Source of the DNA: CAZPRW01 sp964577805
GTDB taxonomy: Bacteria; Verrucomicrobiota; Verrucomicrobiia; Opitutales; JAIRKQ01
Length of the DNA: 64,000 bases
NCBI GenBank assembly: GCA_964577805.1
Contig: CAZOAG010000002.1
Location: 62,001-126,000 of the forward strand
Direction: 5' to 3'
Positions 19,233 through 28,123 of this stretch are shown one piece after another; the stretch's first letter is position 1, and each line of letters starts with the position of its first letter. Under the pieces are notes generated by a model that saw nothing but the letters and a program-made list of their open reading frames with translations, was not told the origin of the DNA and searched no databases. A program made the translations under genes and the position numbers.

Positions 19233-19805
19233 ATGCATGATGGAGATTGTCAACAGCGGGATATTGAAAGCAGATGGAAGCGTGTACGGTTTGTAAAAAA
19301 GATATTGCGTTATATGCCGCGCAAAGCATCGATCCATCGATATCCTGTCCTGAATAAATTTTCCGATATTGCGCGCCAACGTGCTTATTTATGGTCATTC
19401 CGGGTGACTGAGATCACGCCTGCATTTTATTTAGGATGGATAATAACATTAACCCCGATTCCATCGGTATTGCAGATTGTCATAGCATTTTTTGCAGCGC
19501 TTATATGCCGAGCGAATGCTATGGTGTTAGTATGTTTACAACTGCTGTCGAATGCCTTTACATTTGTTTTTCTATGGGCGATCACACATAGGGTCGGAAC
19601 ATGCGTAGTCAATCTGCTTGGAACTGATAATTTGAAGGTTGTGACAGATGTTCCTGCTGATGGGATTTTGCACTATAGCGAACGTGCCATCCGTGGATTT
19701 GCTACGATTTTATTGGGCGCCCTTGTCCTCGGTTCGATATTAGGCTTCATCAGCAGTACAATTTATAAATACATAGCACGACATTATGCCAGGAAGAATT
19801 GGTGA
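19233..19805 (+). CDS. DUF2062 membrane protein
   Basis: A 190-residue protein with a basic N-terminus (residues 1-60) followed by three hydrophobic segments. The pattern PAFYLGWIITLTPIPSVLQI, then FFAALICRANAMVLVCLQLLSNAFT, then a terminal helix pair, matches DUF2062. That family sits in the inner membrane, has no proven biochemical role, and is sometimes fused or linked to glycosyltransferases. No neighbour explains it here. Confidence 0.75.
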   Translation: MHDGDCQQRDIESRWKRVRFVKKILRYMPRKASIHRYPVLNKFSDIARQRAYLWSFRVTEITPAFYLGWIITLTPIPSVLQIVIAFFAALICRANAMVLVCLQLLSNAFTFVFLWAITHRVGTCVVNLLGTDNLKVVTDVPADGILHYSERAIRGFATILLGALVLGSILGFISSTIYKYIARHYARKNW

Positions 19806-19884
19806 TTGGGGAGAGTCTGTTGAATTACAATGTTGATGTTGTTATTTTGAAATATAGGTTGCAAAACTACATTAGTTAATGATC

Positions 19885-20808
19885 TTAATGAAGCGATGTT
19901 GTAAATAAGGCATTAGCAGCTGTTTTGGCGTTCTCAACATCGTCTTTTGTCGGATCGTAATAGCCAATATGTTTCGTGTTTGTTTCTAATTCTACTATGA
20001 TCATTTGTAGTAGCAGAGCGCGATTAAAGGCGTTATCTTCAGACCAGAATTCATTGTATTCATAATGAAATAAAATTTTGTCGGCTTCTAGTTTTTCTGT
20101 TTTATCAGGCAAGAATGCATCGTTGAACTCGATGCCAGAGTCTATGTTTGTTACGTCAAAGGTTTTGTCATCAAGTGTATGAGTCGGCGGTTGTCGGTTT
20201 TGTAATGCCTTAGACAACTCTTCCGATGTGCACTGCCCTAGCATTGTACGCATAGAGCCAACACAATATGCAATTTCTTTATATTCTCTCGGAATGTTTC
20301 CATCGTTGATGATTTTTGTGAGCTGATCGTCTGTTAGCCTATAACAAGTGAAAGCAATTTTATTGCGGCTTAATGGCGATTCTGGTGATGTGCATTTGTC
20401 TGCATCGGTTTTTCGTTGGGTTCCATCATCAGTGTTTGCGTAGATCATGAGATTTTGATCTGTTAAAAAATCTACTACAGAATGCGACAAGTTCATTTGC
20501 GGAGATGTTTTTCTTTGTTGCACTTTGAGGATAAGTTGTCTATTCGATATAGGTTTCTGATGCTTATCAAGTGCCTTTGCCACACCATATATTGTTGCAT
20601 AAGCAATTCCTAATGGCAAGCACAGGATCCCGGTTGTTATACAAATAGCTTTATGCTTTTCAAAAAACTCACAGATCTTGTGTCTTGTGTCTTGTGTCTT
20701 GTGTCTTGTTGATTGTTGATTGTTGATTGTTGATTGTTGATTGTTGATTGTTGATTCATGCATTCTAGCCGTGACAGTGTGTCCAATTGTAAAGAAATTG
20801 CAATGCAA
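19885..20808 (-). CDS. putative membrane-anchored protein with slippage-prone 7-bp repeats, unknown
   Basis: The uninterrupted frame encodes up to 307 residues; ATG codons at 20808 and 20763 both precede a repeat-coded segment (INNQQST units, then KTQDTRH-type units, residues about 16-43). Next come a hydrophobic helix (AICITTGILCLPLGIAYATI, about 50-70) and a soluble domain of 230 residues without a recognised family. A second frame opens upstream (ATG at 20843, MVFAEILHTLLFCIAISLQL, signal-like) and enters the repeats one base out of register, ending at 20637. Adding one 7-bp unit or losing two would fuse it to the long frame. The locus therefore looks phase-variable. It is convergent with the DUF2062 gene. 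Confidence 0.55.
   Translation of the reverse strand: MHCNFFTIGHTVTARMHESTINNQQSTINNQQSTRHKTQDTRHKICEFFEKHKAICITTGILCLPLGIAYATIYGVAKALDKHQKPISNRQLILKVQQRKTSPQMNLSHSVVDFLTDQNLMIYANTDDGTQRKTDADKCTSPESPLSRNKIAFTCYRLTDDQLTKIINDGNIPREYKEIAYCVGSMRTMLGQCTSEELSKALQNRQPPTHTLDDKTFDVTNIDSGIEFNDAFLPDKTEKLEADKILFHYEYNEFWSEDNAFNRALLLQMIIVELETNTKHIGYYDPTKDDVENAKTAANALFTTSLH
20677..20756 (-). repeat. stacked heptanucleotide repeats, CTTGTGT x4 and GTTGATT x7 (plus-strand sense)
   Basis: Four perfect CTTGTGT copies (20677-20704) are followed after CTT by seven perfect GTTGATT copies (20708-20756). Seven is not a multiple of three, so each gain or loss shifts the reading frame of the minus-strand gene through them. 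Confidence 0.95.
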
Positions 20809-20912
20809 AACAGCAATGTATGTAAAATTTCGGCAAAAACCATGGGTTCTGTTTGTAAAATCCGTCGTGATAATTTGGCAACAGCTGTATGTATAATACC
20901 AGCATTTGAGCT

Positions 20913-20940
20913 AACACTTTTGCTGTGTTGCAAAAGTGTT
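20913..20940 (-). terminator. hairpin at end of rsmA-rsmG-MBL operon
   Basis: Perfect 10-bp stem AACACTTTTG / CAAAAGTGTT with an 8-base loop, overlapping the stop region of the gene ending at 20939. No T-run follows, so it may only protect the transcript end. Confidence 0.5.
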
Positions 20941-21598
20941 ATTCAAAATTCTTCAGTTCATCGGATATTGTTGTCCATTCGCCATGTCCTGGTACGATGA
21001 TGGTGTCATGTGGTAGGGTCAGTAATTTTTGTCGAATGCCATCGATTAATAATTTTCTATTTCCGCCGGGAAGATCATATCGTCCAATACAGCCTTTAAA
21101 TAATGTATCGCCGACGAATGCTGTCCGTAATGATGGCAAATAAAATGTAGCATCTCCTGCAGCATGTCCAGGTACATTTTGACAGAAGATTGTCAGCCAA
21201 GAACAAATTTCCAAAAATCCATCATGGTCGATTTCTTCATCGACAGGACAGCCTAACAATTTATTCTCCGTCAATACAAATGATTGCATTTTATCAGCAT
21301 GTTCTACTAACCATCGATCATCATGATGCGCAAAAACACGTGTTCCATTGTCATGAAATAATGTAGCGTCACCGACATGATCCCAATGCCCATGTGTCAA
21401 TAATAATGCAATGATTTTAGTGTCAGGATGGAATACTGACTTGCTCGTTTCAAATGCTCCGAATGGGGCGTCAATTACAATGCCTTCTTTTTGATCACGG
21501 CATTCTAAAAATCCTGTATGTGTGGATAATTCACCACATCGTTTTACGCATAATGTTACATTGTCTTGTGCGATAAAAATTTTATCGGATGTTTTCAT
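20939..21598 (-). CDS. metallo-beta-lactamase-fold hydrolase (glyoxalase II-like)
   Basis: A 219-residue soluble enzyme of the MBL superfamily. THGHWDHVGD near residue 69 is the HxHxDH zinc motif, NVPGHAAGDATFYLP near 137 and FVGDTLFKGCIGRYDLPGG near 157 supply the further histidine and bridging aspartate, and IIVPGHGEWT near 204 gives the last histidine. The layout is that of YcbL-type thioesterases related to hydroxyacylglutathione hydrolase; the true substrate cannot be read. It overlaps rsmG by 17 bases and is the last gene of that operon. Confidence 0.85.
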   Translation of the reverse strand: MKTSDKIFIAQDNVTLCVKRCGELSTHTGFLECRDQKEGIVIDAPFGAFETSKSVFHPDTKIIALLLTHGHWDHVGDATLFHDNGTRVFAHHDDRWLVEHADKMQSFVLTENKLLGCPVDEEIDHDGFLEICSWLTIFCQNVPGHAAGDATFYLPSLRTAFVGDTLFKGCIGRYDLPGGNRKLLIDGIRQKLLTLPHDTIIVPGHGEWTTISDELKNFE

Positions 21599-22238
21599 GA
21601 TGTTGTTGGAAAATTTCTAAAATGATTTTATCGTTATATTTTGATAGTCCTGTCAATTTTTCTAGTGAATATAAATTGTAATGCTGCAAATGTTGTAATT
21701 CTTCATGGCAGTCCATTCCTCGTATGTACACAATGCGCCCATTTGGTTTTAATAACGGTGATGCATATGATAAGAAATTGGATAAATTTGTTACTGCGCG
21801 AGCAACGATAACATCAAATTTTTGGTGTATTGTTTCAGCACGTACATTATCAGCAACGGCATTCATTAGTTCTAACCGCTTGATCATATCGTTTACTGCC
21901 ATTATTTTTTTACCAATTGAATCAATTAATCGGAATTTTGCGCACGGGTAGCATATCGCAAGCGGAATACCTGGTAACCCACCACCTGTCCCAATGTCCA
22001 AAATATTGGAATTTTGAGACAATGCTAACATTCGTGTGATCGATAAACATGGGATAATATGTTGTTCGACGACATGATCGATATTTTTTCTAGATATCAG
22101 ATTAATTTTGCCATTCCACTCACACAAATATTTTACGTAATCATATAATTTTATGAGCTGATGTGATGTCAGCTCTGGATAAACATGTTCGATCTTAATA
22201 TTTTCTTGATAGTGTTGTTTGTCAGTATTATGTCTCAT
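21582..22238 (-). CDS. rsmG: 16S rRNA (guanine-527-N7) methyltransferase
   Basis: A 218-residue S-adenosylmethionine-dependent methyltransferase that modifies G527 of 16S rRNA. NILDIGTGGGLPGIPLAI near residue 72 is the cofactor-binding glycine loop with the RsmG-specific GGLPG, preceded by WNGKINLIS and followed by VIVARAVTNLSNFL. I start it at the ATG at 22238, ten bases after the rsmA stop; a longer frame from 22364 would run into rsmA. Both methyltransferases act on the small subunit rRNA and form an operon with the MBL gene. Confidence 0.92.
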   Translation of the reverse strand: MRHNTDKQHYQENIKIEHVYPELTSHQLIKLYDYVKYLCEWNGKINLISRKNIDHVVEQHIIPCLSITRMLALSQNSNILDIGTGGGLPGIPLAICYPCAKFRLIDSIGKKIMAVNDMIKRLELMNAVADNVRAETIHQKFDVIVARAVTNLSNFLSYASPLLKPNGRIVYIRGMDCHEELQHLQHYNLYSLEKLTGLSKYNDKIILEIFQQHHENIR

Positions 22239-22248
22239 AAATCCTTTA

Positions 22249-23076
22249 TTATGACAGGTGCAAAATTGTGTCCAATTGTTGCCATTGTTGGATAGTAATG
22301 TTCCCTGGTCTGGCTTTTTCGTCAATGGAACATTTTGTAAGCCATTCATTAAATCGATTATCATATGTACGTAATATTTTTTGAATTTGTTTTCGTCGCT
22401 GTGTAAAAATATCGCGCATATGACGTTTTGTTATTTCATTAAATTGGAACGGATTGTTCAATTTTTTCAATGAAAGAATGACAGAGTCGACATGAGGAAT
22501 AGGATAGAATGCTTGTTTCGGAATTTTATATTTTGATATACAGCAATATGCTGATTGCAGAATTATTGTTGTTGGGGAATATTCTGGTGAATTTACTTGT
22601 GCGCAAAATCGTTCTGCAGTATCAGATTGAATAATAATGTTTATTGTTTTTGGTAAATTATTTTGTGACAATACTCCGTCGATCCATGGTGATGAAATCG
22701 CATAGGGAATATTTGCTATGATTTTATAATCGTTAATGTTGGTTGATATGTTTGCAACAGGATATTCGACAGCATCACCGTATAAAATATGACAATGTGA
22801 TAAATGTCTAAATTTATCTGTCAAAAAGTTATATAGACGTTGATCAATTTCAATACCATACAATTTAATATCATGTTGCAACAGTTCCTGTGTAATCGTC
22901 CCAAGACCACACCCTACTTCAACAATGGTATCGCCTGGCATGATGTCCGACGATGTTATTAATTTTTGTACAATATTTTTGTCGACAAGAAAATTTTGGC
23001 CATGTTTTTTCGACGGTATTATTTCTAATGATCTTAAACATGAAATCGTATCTTTTAACAGCGATGACATCGCCAT
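22249..23076 (-). CDS. rsmA: 16S rRNA (adenine-1518/1519-N6) dimethyltransferase
   Basis: KsgA/RsmA dimethylates two adjacent adenines in helix 45 of 16S rRNA late in small-subunit assembly. The 275-residue product shows KKHGQNFLVDKNIVQKLI near residue 23, IVEVGCGLGTITQELL (cofactor loop) near 52, IANIPYAISSPW (the NIPY catalytic motif; usually NLPY) near 120, and the family C-terminal domain with FTQRRKQIQKIL. First gene of an operon with rsmG. Confidence 0.93.
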   Translation of the reverse strand: MAMSSLLKDTISCLRSLEIIPSKKHGQNFLVDKNIVQKLITSSDIMPGDTIVEVGCGLGTITQELLQHDIKLYGIEIDQRLYNFLTDKFRHLSHCHILYGDAVEYPVANISTNINDYKIIANIPYAISSPWIDGVLSQNNLPKTINIIIQSDTAERFCAQVNSPEYSPTTIILQSAYCCISKYKIPKQAFYPIPHVDSVILSLKKLNNPFQFNEITKRHMRDIFTQRRKQIQKILRTYDNRFNEWLTKCSIDEKARPGNITIQQWQQLDTILHLS

Positions 23077-23204
23077 GATGGAAATAATAAATTTTATTTC
23101 CCGTCAATGTTAATGCCTGTCTTATTTTAATATTTATAAAAAACAATAATGTCGCATTGACATTGTTAATAAAATATGCTCGTTTGGGTCATCATTCATG
23201 TTGT

Positions 23205-23280
23205 GGGGCCGTAGCTTAGTTGGAAGAGCGCGTCGTTCGCAATGACGAGGTCGTCGGTTCGAACCCGATCGGCTCCACCA
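23205..23280 (+). tRNA. tRNA-Ala (anticodon CGC)
   Basis: Acceptor GGGGCCG pairs with CGGCTCC (one G-T), discriminator A, encoded CCA. Anticodon loop TTCGCAA gives CGC for GCG codons. Confidence 0.95.
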
Positions 23281-23302
23281 AGTATTTTGCTGCTGCTTGT
23301 AA

Positions 23303-23632
23303 TTGCAGTTGACTGTTGACAAGAATTGGAAACAGCAGTTTTTTGCTGTGAGTGTTAACAGGAACGTGAATGACAATGACAATGTGGTAAATGTTGGTCA
23401 AGTTAGAGGTTGTGGCGGCACAGGGATGGTTGTTAAGCAATCCTCAGTGGGCGGGATACCGAATGGGTGTGTTGACCAAAAGCTTAAAAACAAAGGCTTG
23501 GAGCAACATGATGTTTCGGAAGGTAATAATTCCGGTGCTAAAAAACGTGCACACGATGAGGCATTTGATAAAAAGTCTGATTCTGAAAATCGTGATAGCA
23601 AACGCCGACGCCGTAATGCTCCTAATGGATAG
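23303..23632 (+). pseudogene. out-of-frame N-terminal part of the metalloprotease gene
   Basis: This 109-codon frame starts just after tRNA-Ala and ends inside the start region of the protease gene. Its product is strongly hydrophilic and, unlike the overlapping frame, looks genuine: a Gly/Ser/Asn-rich stretch followed by KKRAHDEAFDKKSD and SKRRRRNAPNG. The paralogue at 40344 also begins with a long polar N-terminus. I infer that this was the original N-terminus and that a one-base shift near 23615-23632 separates it from the catalytic part. The basic clusters resemble a eukaryotic bipartite nuclear localisation signal, a speculative point. Translational coupling of two products is the alternative. 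Confidence 0.4.
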
Positions 23633-25382
23633 TTCTCGTGGTGGCGTGGAAAAACCTCTGAATCAGCAAGGTGTTATGGAAAAGCAAAATAACGTTGGGT
23701 CATCGCAGCCAGCTGCCAAAACAACAACATATACTTGCGAAGATGCAAAGAAAAAGTTGGATGAATATTTTAAGAAGGGCAATTCCGATTTTAAGGAATT
23801 TGCTTTCAAGAAATTTGCAAAAGTCTATAAGCGGAAGCTTGATAGTAATATCGTTCCGCATTCAGATATCGTTAAGAACAGTTTTCAATGCATGTATAAT
23901 GTTGCCGATAAGTTGTTATCAGTAGGTATAACATTCGAAGAAGAGGATGTAGAAGAAGAGGATGTAGAAGAAGAGGATGTAGAAGAAGAGGATGTAGAAG
24001 AAGAGGATGGGAAAGACAAAGCAGATTGGAAAGATATTCACATCGAATTGACACCTGATGAGGTAATGGATGCTATTGCACGTGTTGATCGATTAGGATT
24101 ATCTAATGATGAAAATAAAGCATATAAATTATACGGAGAGTTAGGTGATGTCATTTTCAGTAAAATGAACGAAGCCGTGCAAGATGTTAATTTTGACAAC
24201 AATAGAGCGGCATTGGAAAATTGTTTATTGGCGAACCGCGATATATGCAAATCCATTTTGTCGTTGCCATTAGTAAATTTTGATAAAGGGATGACATTAT
24301 GCACAAGAATGATAGACTCAGCGTTTACTGGTGAACTTAGTGTTTTCAAACTGCCGAAGCAAGTTAGTAAAGGAATAAAAGCTCTGAGGCATCGAATATT
24401 TGTCAATGATTTTAAAAAACTTGGAATGTTCTTTGCATTTAAAAATGCTAAATTAGCAAGAGAGATATTGCCAGCAGCGCAATTTGCCACATCTGTTGGT
24501 ATGAAAATGCCATTGTTTATGGCAGAGATGGCGGCACCTAAGGATTCAAAGATCGCGACCGCTGGTCTTTCTGGTGATATCGTTGGTGTTGCAGTACGTG
24601 ACAATGTTGTGTCAGCTAAAGATGCCAAAGGATTTTCATTAGCTCGTAGTACATTTTATCACGAGATCACACATCATGCAAGAAGTGCTGTTGGAGCGAT
24701 GCATTTTGATGAATCAATTTCTAGAAAAAATTTAGAGGAAAAAATATTTGAAGACAATGCAAATTTAGTAGACGCGATAAAAGATCAAATCAGCGATTAT
24801 GCATTGACTGATTCCGAAGAATACATGGCAGAATTTAGTGCGCTTGTATTATGCTGTTTAGAACCGAAAGAGACAGAACAGGGAAAGATAGAACCGAATG
24901 CAAATCCATTTGATTATATTAAAGACGAACGTCTTTGGCGATTGTATTATGAATTTGGAGGGCCAGATTTCGCACCAATAATTCAGCAAAAGGGATTTTT
25001 GCCAGCTGGATATGCTGAAGGTCGTAATATACTATCAGACAAAGGATGTGACTGGTGCTCAGGATATCCATCGAAATTTGGTATAGATATTAATCAAATA
25101 AAAGATCAACAAGTTAAAGTCGAAGGAATGACGGTAATTGGTCAAAGATCTTTTGTTAAGATTGATGAAAAAACAATTTTGCCACCACCGCCGTTAGGAT
25201 ATTGTTACACAACAGAGAATGGAAGGCTGCAACTAAAAATTGATAAGAGTATTGATGTTTTAAAGGGCAGTACTGATAATAAATTATACGATCCAGTTTT
25301 CTGCAGGTTGACAGACGGGCCGTTGACATTGATGAAAACTGAGCCACAATGGATACATCATTTCGAAGTTTTAAAAAAATAA
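23625..25382 (+). CDS. putative secreted zinc metalloprotease (HExxH), copy A
   Basis: About 585 residues from the ATG at 23625 (the frame is open further up to 23391, but that part reads like an out-of-frame shadow). In order: a polar N-terminus, a helical domain, an acidic repeat block (EEDVE units), a second helical domain, and HEITHH at residues 346-351, an HExxH zinc motif. About 50 residues later EEYMAEFSAL (398 on) could provide the third zinc ligand. This is the spacing and context of anthrax lethal-factor-like gluzincins. The C-terminal 180 residues include GCDWCSGYPSKF and two short repeats of the form ILPPPPLGY. No classical signal peptide is seen. It is a paralogue of the gene at 40344. 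Role as a host-directed effector is inference. Confidence 0.65.
   Translation: MDSSRGGVEKPLNQQGVMEKQNNVGSSQPAAKTTTYTCEDAKKKLDEYFKKGNSDFKEFAFKKFAKVYKRKLDSNIVPHSDIVKNSFQCMYNVADKLLSVGITFEEEDVEEEDVEEEDVEEEDVEEEDGKDKADWKDIHIELTPDEVMDAIARVDRLGLSNDENKAYKLYGELGDVIFSKMNEAVQDVNFDNNRAALENCLLANRDICKSILSLPLVNFDKGMTLCTRMIDSAFTGELSVFKLPKQVSKGIKALRHRIFVNDFKKLGMFFAFKNAKLAREILPAAQFATSVGMKMPLFMAEMAAPKDSKIATAGLSGDIVGVAVRDNVVSAKDAKGFSLARSTFYHEITHHARSAVGAMHFDESISRKNLEEKIFEDNANLVDAIKDQISDYALTDSEEYMAEFSALVLCCLEPKETEQGKIEPNANPFDYIKDERLWRLYYEFGGPDFAPIIQQKGFLPAGYAEGRNILSDKGCDWCSGYPSKFGIDINQIKDQQVKVEGMTVIGQRSFVKIDEKTILPPPPLGYCYTTENGRLQLKIDKSIDVLKGSTDNKLYDPVFCRLTDGPLTLMKTEPQWIHHFEVLKK
23937..24009 (+). repeat. 15-bp in-frame tandem repeat (acidic block)
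   Basis: GAAGAAGAGGATGTA repeated four times plus 13 bases of a fifth, coding EEEDV units. The paralogue at 40344 has no such block at the matching place, so it is a recent expansion. Confidence 0.95.
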
Positions 25383-25699
25383 AAGTAGCGCCATACTTAA
25401 ATCACCGGAAAGATGCATCATCCAACAACAACGCCATGCGGTCAATCATTCCTACTGCAGGTAACCATGGTAAAATGGTGCCTTAGCTGGTTTAGTCATT
25501 CTAAGTAGTTCAACATTAGATTATCAGCCATTGTTTAACCAATGGCTGATAATTATTGTATGGTATTTAATTGTGCCATGTTCGTGTTGTTGTGTTAATT
25601 ACATATGATTTGTCATGATATAATTGCTGCATTGCATTCGATACTTGCTTGCGTCATATAGCTTTTTTTTTAACAAATCCTCGAAAGGGGATTTCGTTC
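25383..25699. other. spacer between protease A and pheT
   Basis: Holds the perfect hairpin at 25521-25552 and an A+T-rich leader to pheT. No gene seen. Confidence 0.5.
25521..25552 (+). terminator. hairpin, probable terminator of protease A gene
   Basis: Perfect 13-bp stem TTATCAGCCATTG / CAATGGCTGATAA with a 6-base loop, 139 bases after the stop. The following bases (TTATTGTATGG) are only partly T-rich. Confidence 0.6.
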
Positions 25700-28123
25700 A
25701 TGAAAATCAGTACATCATGGTTGCAAAAGTATTTATCGCGCGAAGTGGCAGCACAAGAATTGAATGATATATTTACTGATATTGGACATGAAGTCGAAGA
25801 AGTCATCAATGTTGGTGTACAACGACAGGATGCTTTGGTCGTTGGCGAGATTCAAACGATAGAAAAACATCCTAACGCTGATAAATTGTCAGTGTGTCAA
25901 GTTCGCGTTGGGAATGATAAAGTAGTACAAATTGTTTGTGGTGCAAAAAATTTCACATTGGGAGATCATGTTCCCGTAGCGCTTGCTGGAACAATTTTAC
26001 CAGGCAATATTCTTATCGAACGTGGGAATTTACGTGGTGTTGCATCAGAAGGGATGATGTGCAGTGGTCGCGAATTAGGGTTAGGCAATGATCATTCAGG
26101 ATTATTGATCCTAGACCGGTCGACACAGGTAGGAAAATGTCTGCATGATGCAATCGCTATAGAAAATGATACCATATTTGATCTTTCTTTGACGGCTAAT
26201 CGCGGGGATTGTTTGAGTTATATTGGAATAGCACGTGATGTCGCTGCTAAATTGAACATTGATCTTGTAATACCAGATGTTCCAGAAATTGTTATCGAAA
26301 AATCGCGTCCGCATGATCATTTTTTACAAAATATAAACATAACAACAGATGCATGCATGTCATATTTTGTAGCATGCATGGATAATATAGCAATATATGA
26401 TAGTCCGCAATGGATGCAAAATGATCTCAAAAATGCAGGGATTCGATCGATCAATAATGTTGTCGATGTAGGGAATTGGGTAATGCTTGAAACAGGACAG
26501 CCCGTTCATGTTTTCGATGCTAAAAAAATTCATGATGGAAAATTATATATTCGGGAAGCGATAAACAATGAATCATTCATAGCGTTGGATGGAAAAAAGT
26601 ATGCTCTACAGCCACCAATGACTGTGATCGGAGATGATATTCGTCCATTGGTCGTTGCAGGAGTAACAGGAAGTGAATATGCCGGTGTTGATAATGACAC
26701 AACATCAATAGTCATTGAAGTTGCAAATTTCGACTCAGATAATATACGAAAATGTGCACGGGATTTAAATATTTCAACAGATAGTTCATATCGGTTCTCG
26801 CGTGGGATTGATCATAAAAATATGCCATTCGCATTAGCACGGATCATTTCTTTGTTACAACAAAATGGCAATGGGGAATTGGCATCAAACTGTTGGGCAG
26901 CAAAACCATCGAATATTGAATTGTTGCAAATAAAATTTAATCCAGCGTGTATTGGTCGGACTTGTGGTTTCGATATTCCACTATCATTTTGTAAGAATGC
27001 ATTGTCGAAGTTAGGATTTCTCATTCATGATGATGGTGCGGTCTGGGATATTACTGTTCCTGCTCATAGAAGTGATATCGTTTGTTCTGCTGATATTGTT
27101 TCTGAATGCTTAAGAATATATGGAACATCACATATTGCATTAGAAGATGTTATTTCAAAAGGAACACATCGGAAAGACGACAATAGTTTTTGTTATCGTC
27201 AAAAATGTACACAATATTTTGCGGACAATGGATTTTTAGAATGTTATAACCTATCATTGCAAAACAGTAAAATCTGGAATGAGATCAAACAAGATGGTGA
27301 TATTTTAAAAATCCCAAACCCATTGACGTCAACCCAGGACTGTTTCCGGCCATCATTGATATTGGGGCTATTGGATGTCGTTAAGACAAATTTGCAAAAT
27401 GGGAATGTTGACAGGAAGTTTTTTGAAATTGGGGATGTTGTAGTTAATATTGGCGGTAAGTTGACAGAATGTATATCTATTGCATGTGTAGCGATTGCTG
27501 ATGAGATCGATCGTTCATGGCGTGGAATTGGAACAATTGATTTCTATGACATGAAATCTTTAATATTTCCAATATTACAGAACTTTTCACAACGCGTTCC
27601 TGTATTCAATCCAATTGAACAAGATGGAATGTGGCAGAGTGGGCATTCTGGTACATGTGGGCTATTACATCGTGAAAAATTTTATGCCACGTGTGGATTA
27701 TTGAATGTATCGTGGACCAGGGAATTGGATATTAAACCATCGATTGTAGCAGCGGAAGTAATCGTACATCCTGATATCTTTAAGAGAAAAATATCAAAAA
27801 TAAAATATAATCCATTCACATCATATCCTCATATTGCAAAAGATATATCGATCATTGTTCCGTGTAATGTCTCGTATGATGTTGTAGAAAATGATGTTAA
27901 AAGAGCACTGAAAAAATCTACACCGAAAGATATAGAAATATCATCAATAAAATGTTTTGATGTTTATCAAGGACAGGGCATTCCAGACAATACGAAAAAT
28001 ATTGGAATAACGATAGAATATCGATCGAATACTCGCACATTGACAGATAAAGAAATACAAGAATGTTTTAATGCTGCACAGGATATATTGGCAGAAAAAT
28101 ATGAACTTCGGAGGATTTCATGA
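25700..28123 (+). CDS. pheT: phenylalanyl-tRNA synthetase beta subunit
   Basis: The beta chain of the alpha2-beta2 enzyme that charges tRNA-Phe. The 807-residue product starts at the ATG at 25700 (MKISTSWLQKYL, the usual N-terminus); an upstream TTG frame is ignored. Domains in order: EMAP-like tRNA-binding domain (HPNADKLSVCQVRVG, GVASEGMMCSGRELGL) about 40-150, B3/4 editing domain, B5 domain, the core catalytic-like domain, and a C-terminal ferredoxin-fold anticodon-binding domain (YPHIAKDISIIVP to about 807). The alpha subunit gene pheS, often adjacent, is not in the window. It overlaps gatC by four bases (ATGA). Confidence 0.96.
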   Translation: MKISTSWLQKYLSREVAAQELNDIFTDIGHEVEEVINVGVQRQDALVVGEIQTIEKHPNADKLSVCQVRVGNDKVVQIVCGAKNFTLGDHVPVALAGTILPGNILIERGNLRGVASEGMMCSGRELGLGNDHSGLLILDRSTQVGKCLHDAIAIENDTIFDLSLTANRGDCLSYIGIARDVAAKLNIDLVIPDVPEIVIEKSRPHDHFLQNINITTDACMSYFVACMDNIAIYDSPQWMQNDLKNAGIRSINNVVDVGNWVMLETGQPVHVFDAKKIHDGKLYIREAINNESFIALDGKKYALQPPMTVIGDDIRPLVVAGVTGSEYAGVDNDTTSIVIEVANFDSDNIRKCARDLNISTDSSYRFSRGIDHKNMPFALARIISLLQQNGNGELASNCWAAKPSNIELLQIKFNPACIGRTCGFDIPLSFCKNALSKLGFLIHDDGAVWDITVPAHRSDIVCSADIVSECLRIYGTSHIALEDVISKGTHRKDDNSFCYRQKCTQYFADNGFLECYNLSLQNSKIWNEIKQDGDILKIPNPLTSTQDCFRPSLILGLLDVVKTNLQNGNVDRKFFEIGDVVVNIGGKLTECISIACVAIADEIDRSWRGIGTIDFYDMKSLIFPILQNFSQRVPVFNPIEQDGMWQSGHSGTCGLLHREKFYATCGLLNVSWTRELDIKPSIVAAEVIVHPDIFKRKISKIKYNPFTSYPHIAKDISIIVPCNVSYDVVENDVKRALKKSTPKDIEISSIKCFDVYQGQGIPDNTKNIGITIEYRSNTRTLTDKEIQECFNAAQDILAEKYELRRIS

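Noticed and set aside
20764..20933. Translation of the slippage locus from the TTG at 20933
   Set aside because: That codon lies inside the hairpin after the MBL gene; the ATG at 20843 or those in the long frame are more plausible starts.
23391..23624. First 78 codons of the longest frame of protease A
   Set aside because: Composition unlike the rest of the protein and unlike the paralogue; the overlapping frame looks like the genuine N-terminal coding sequence.
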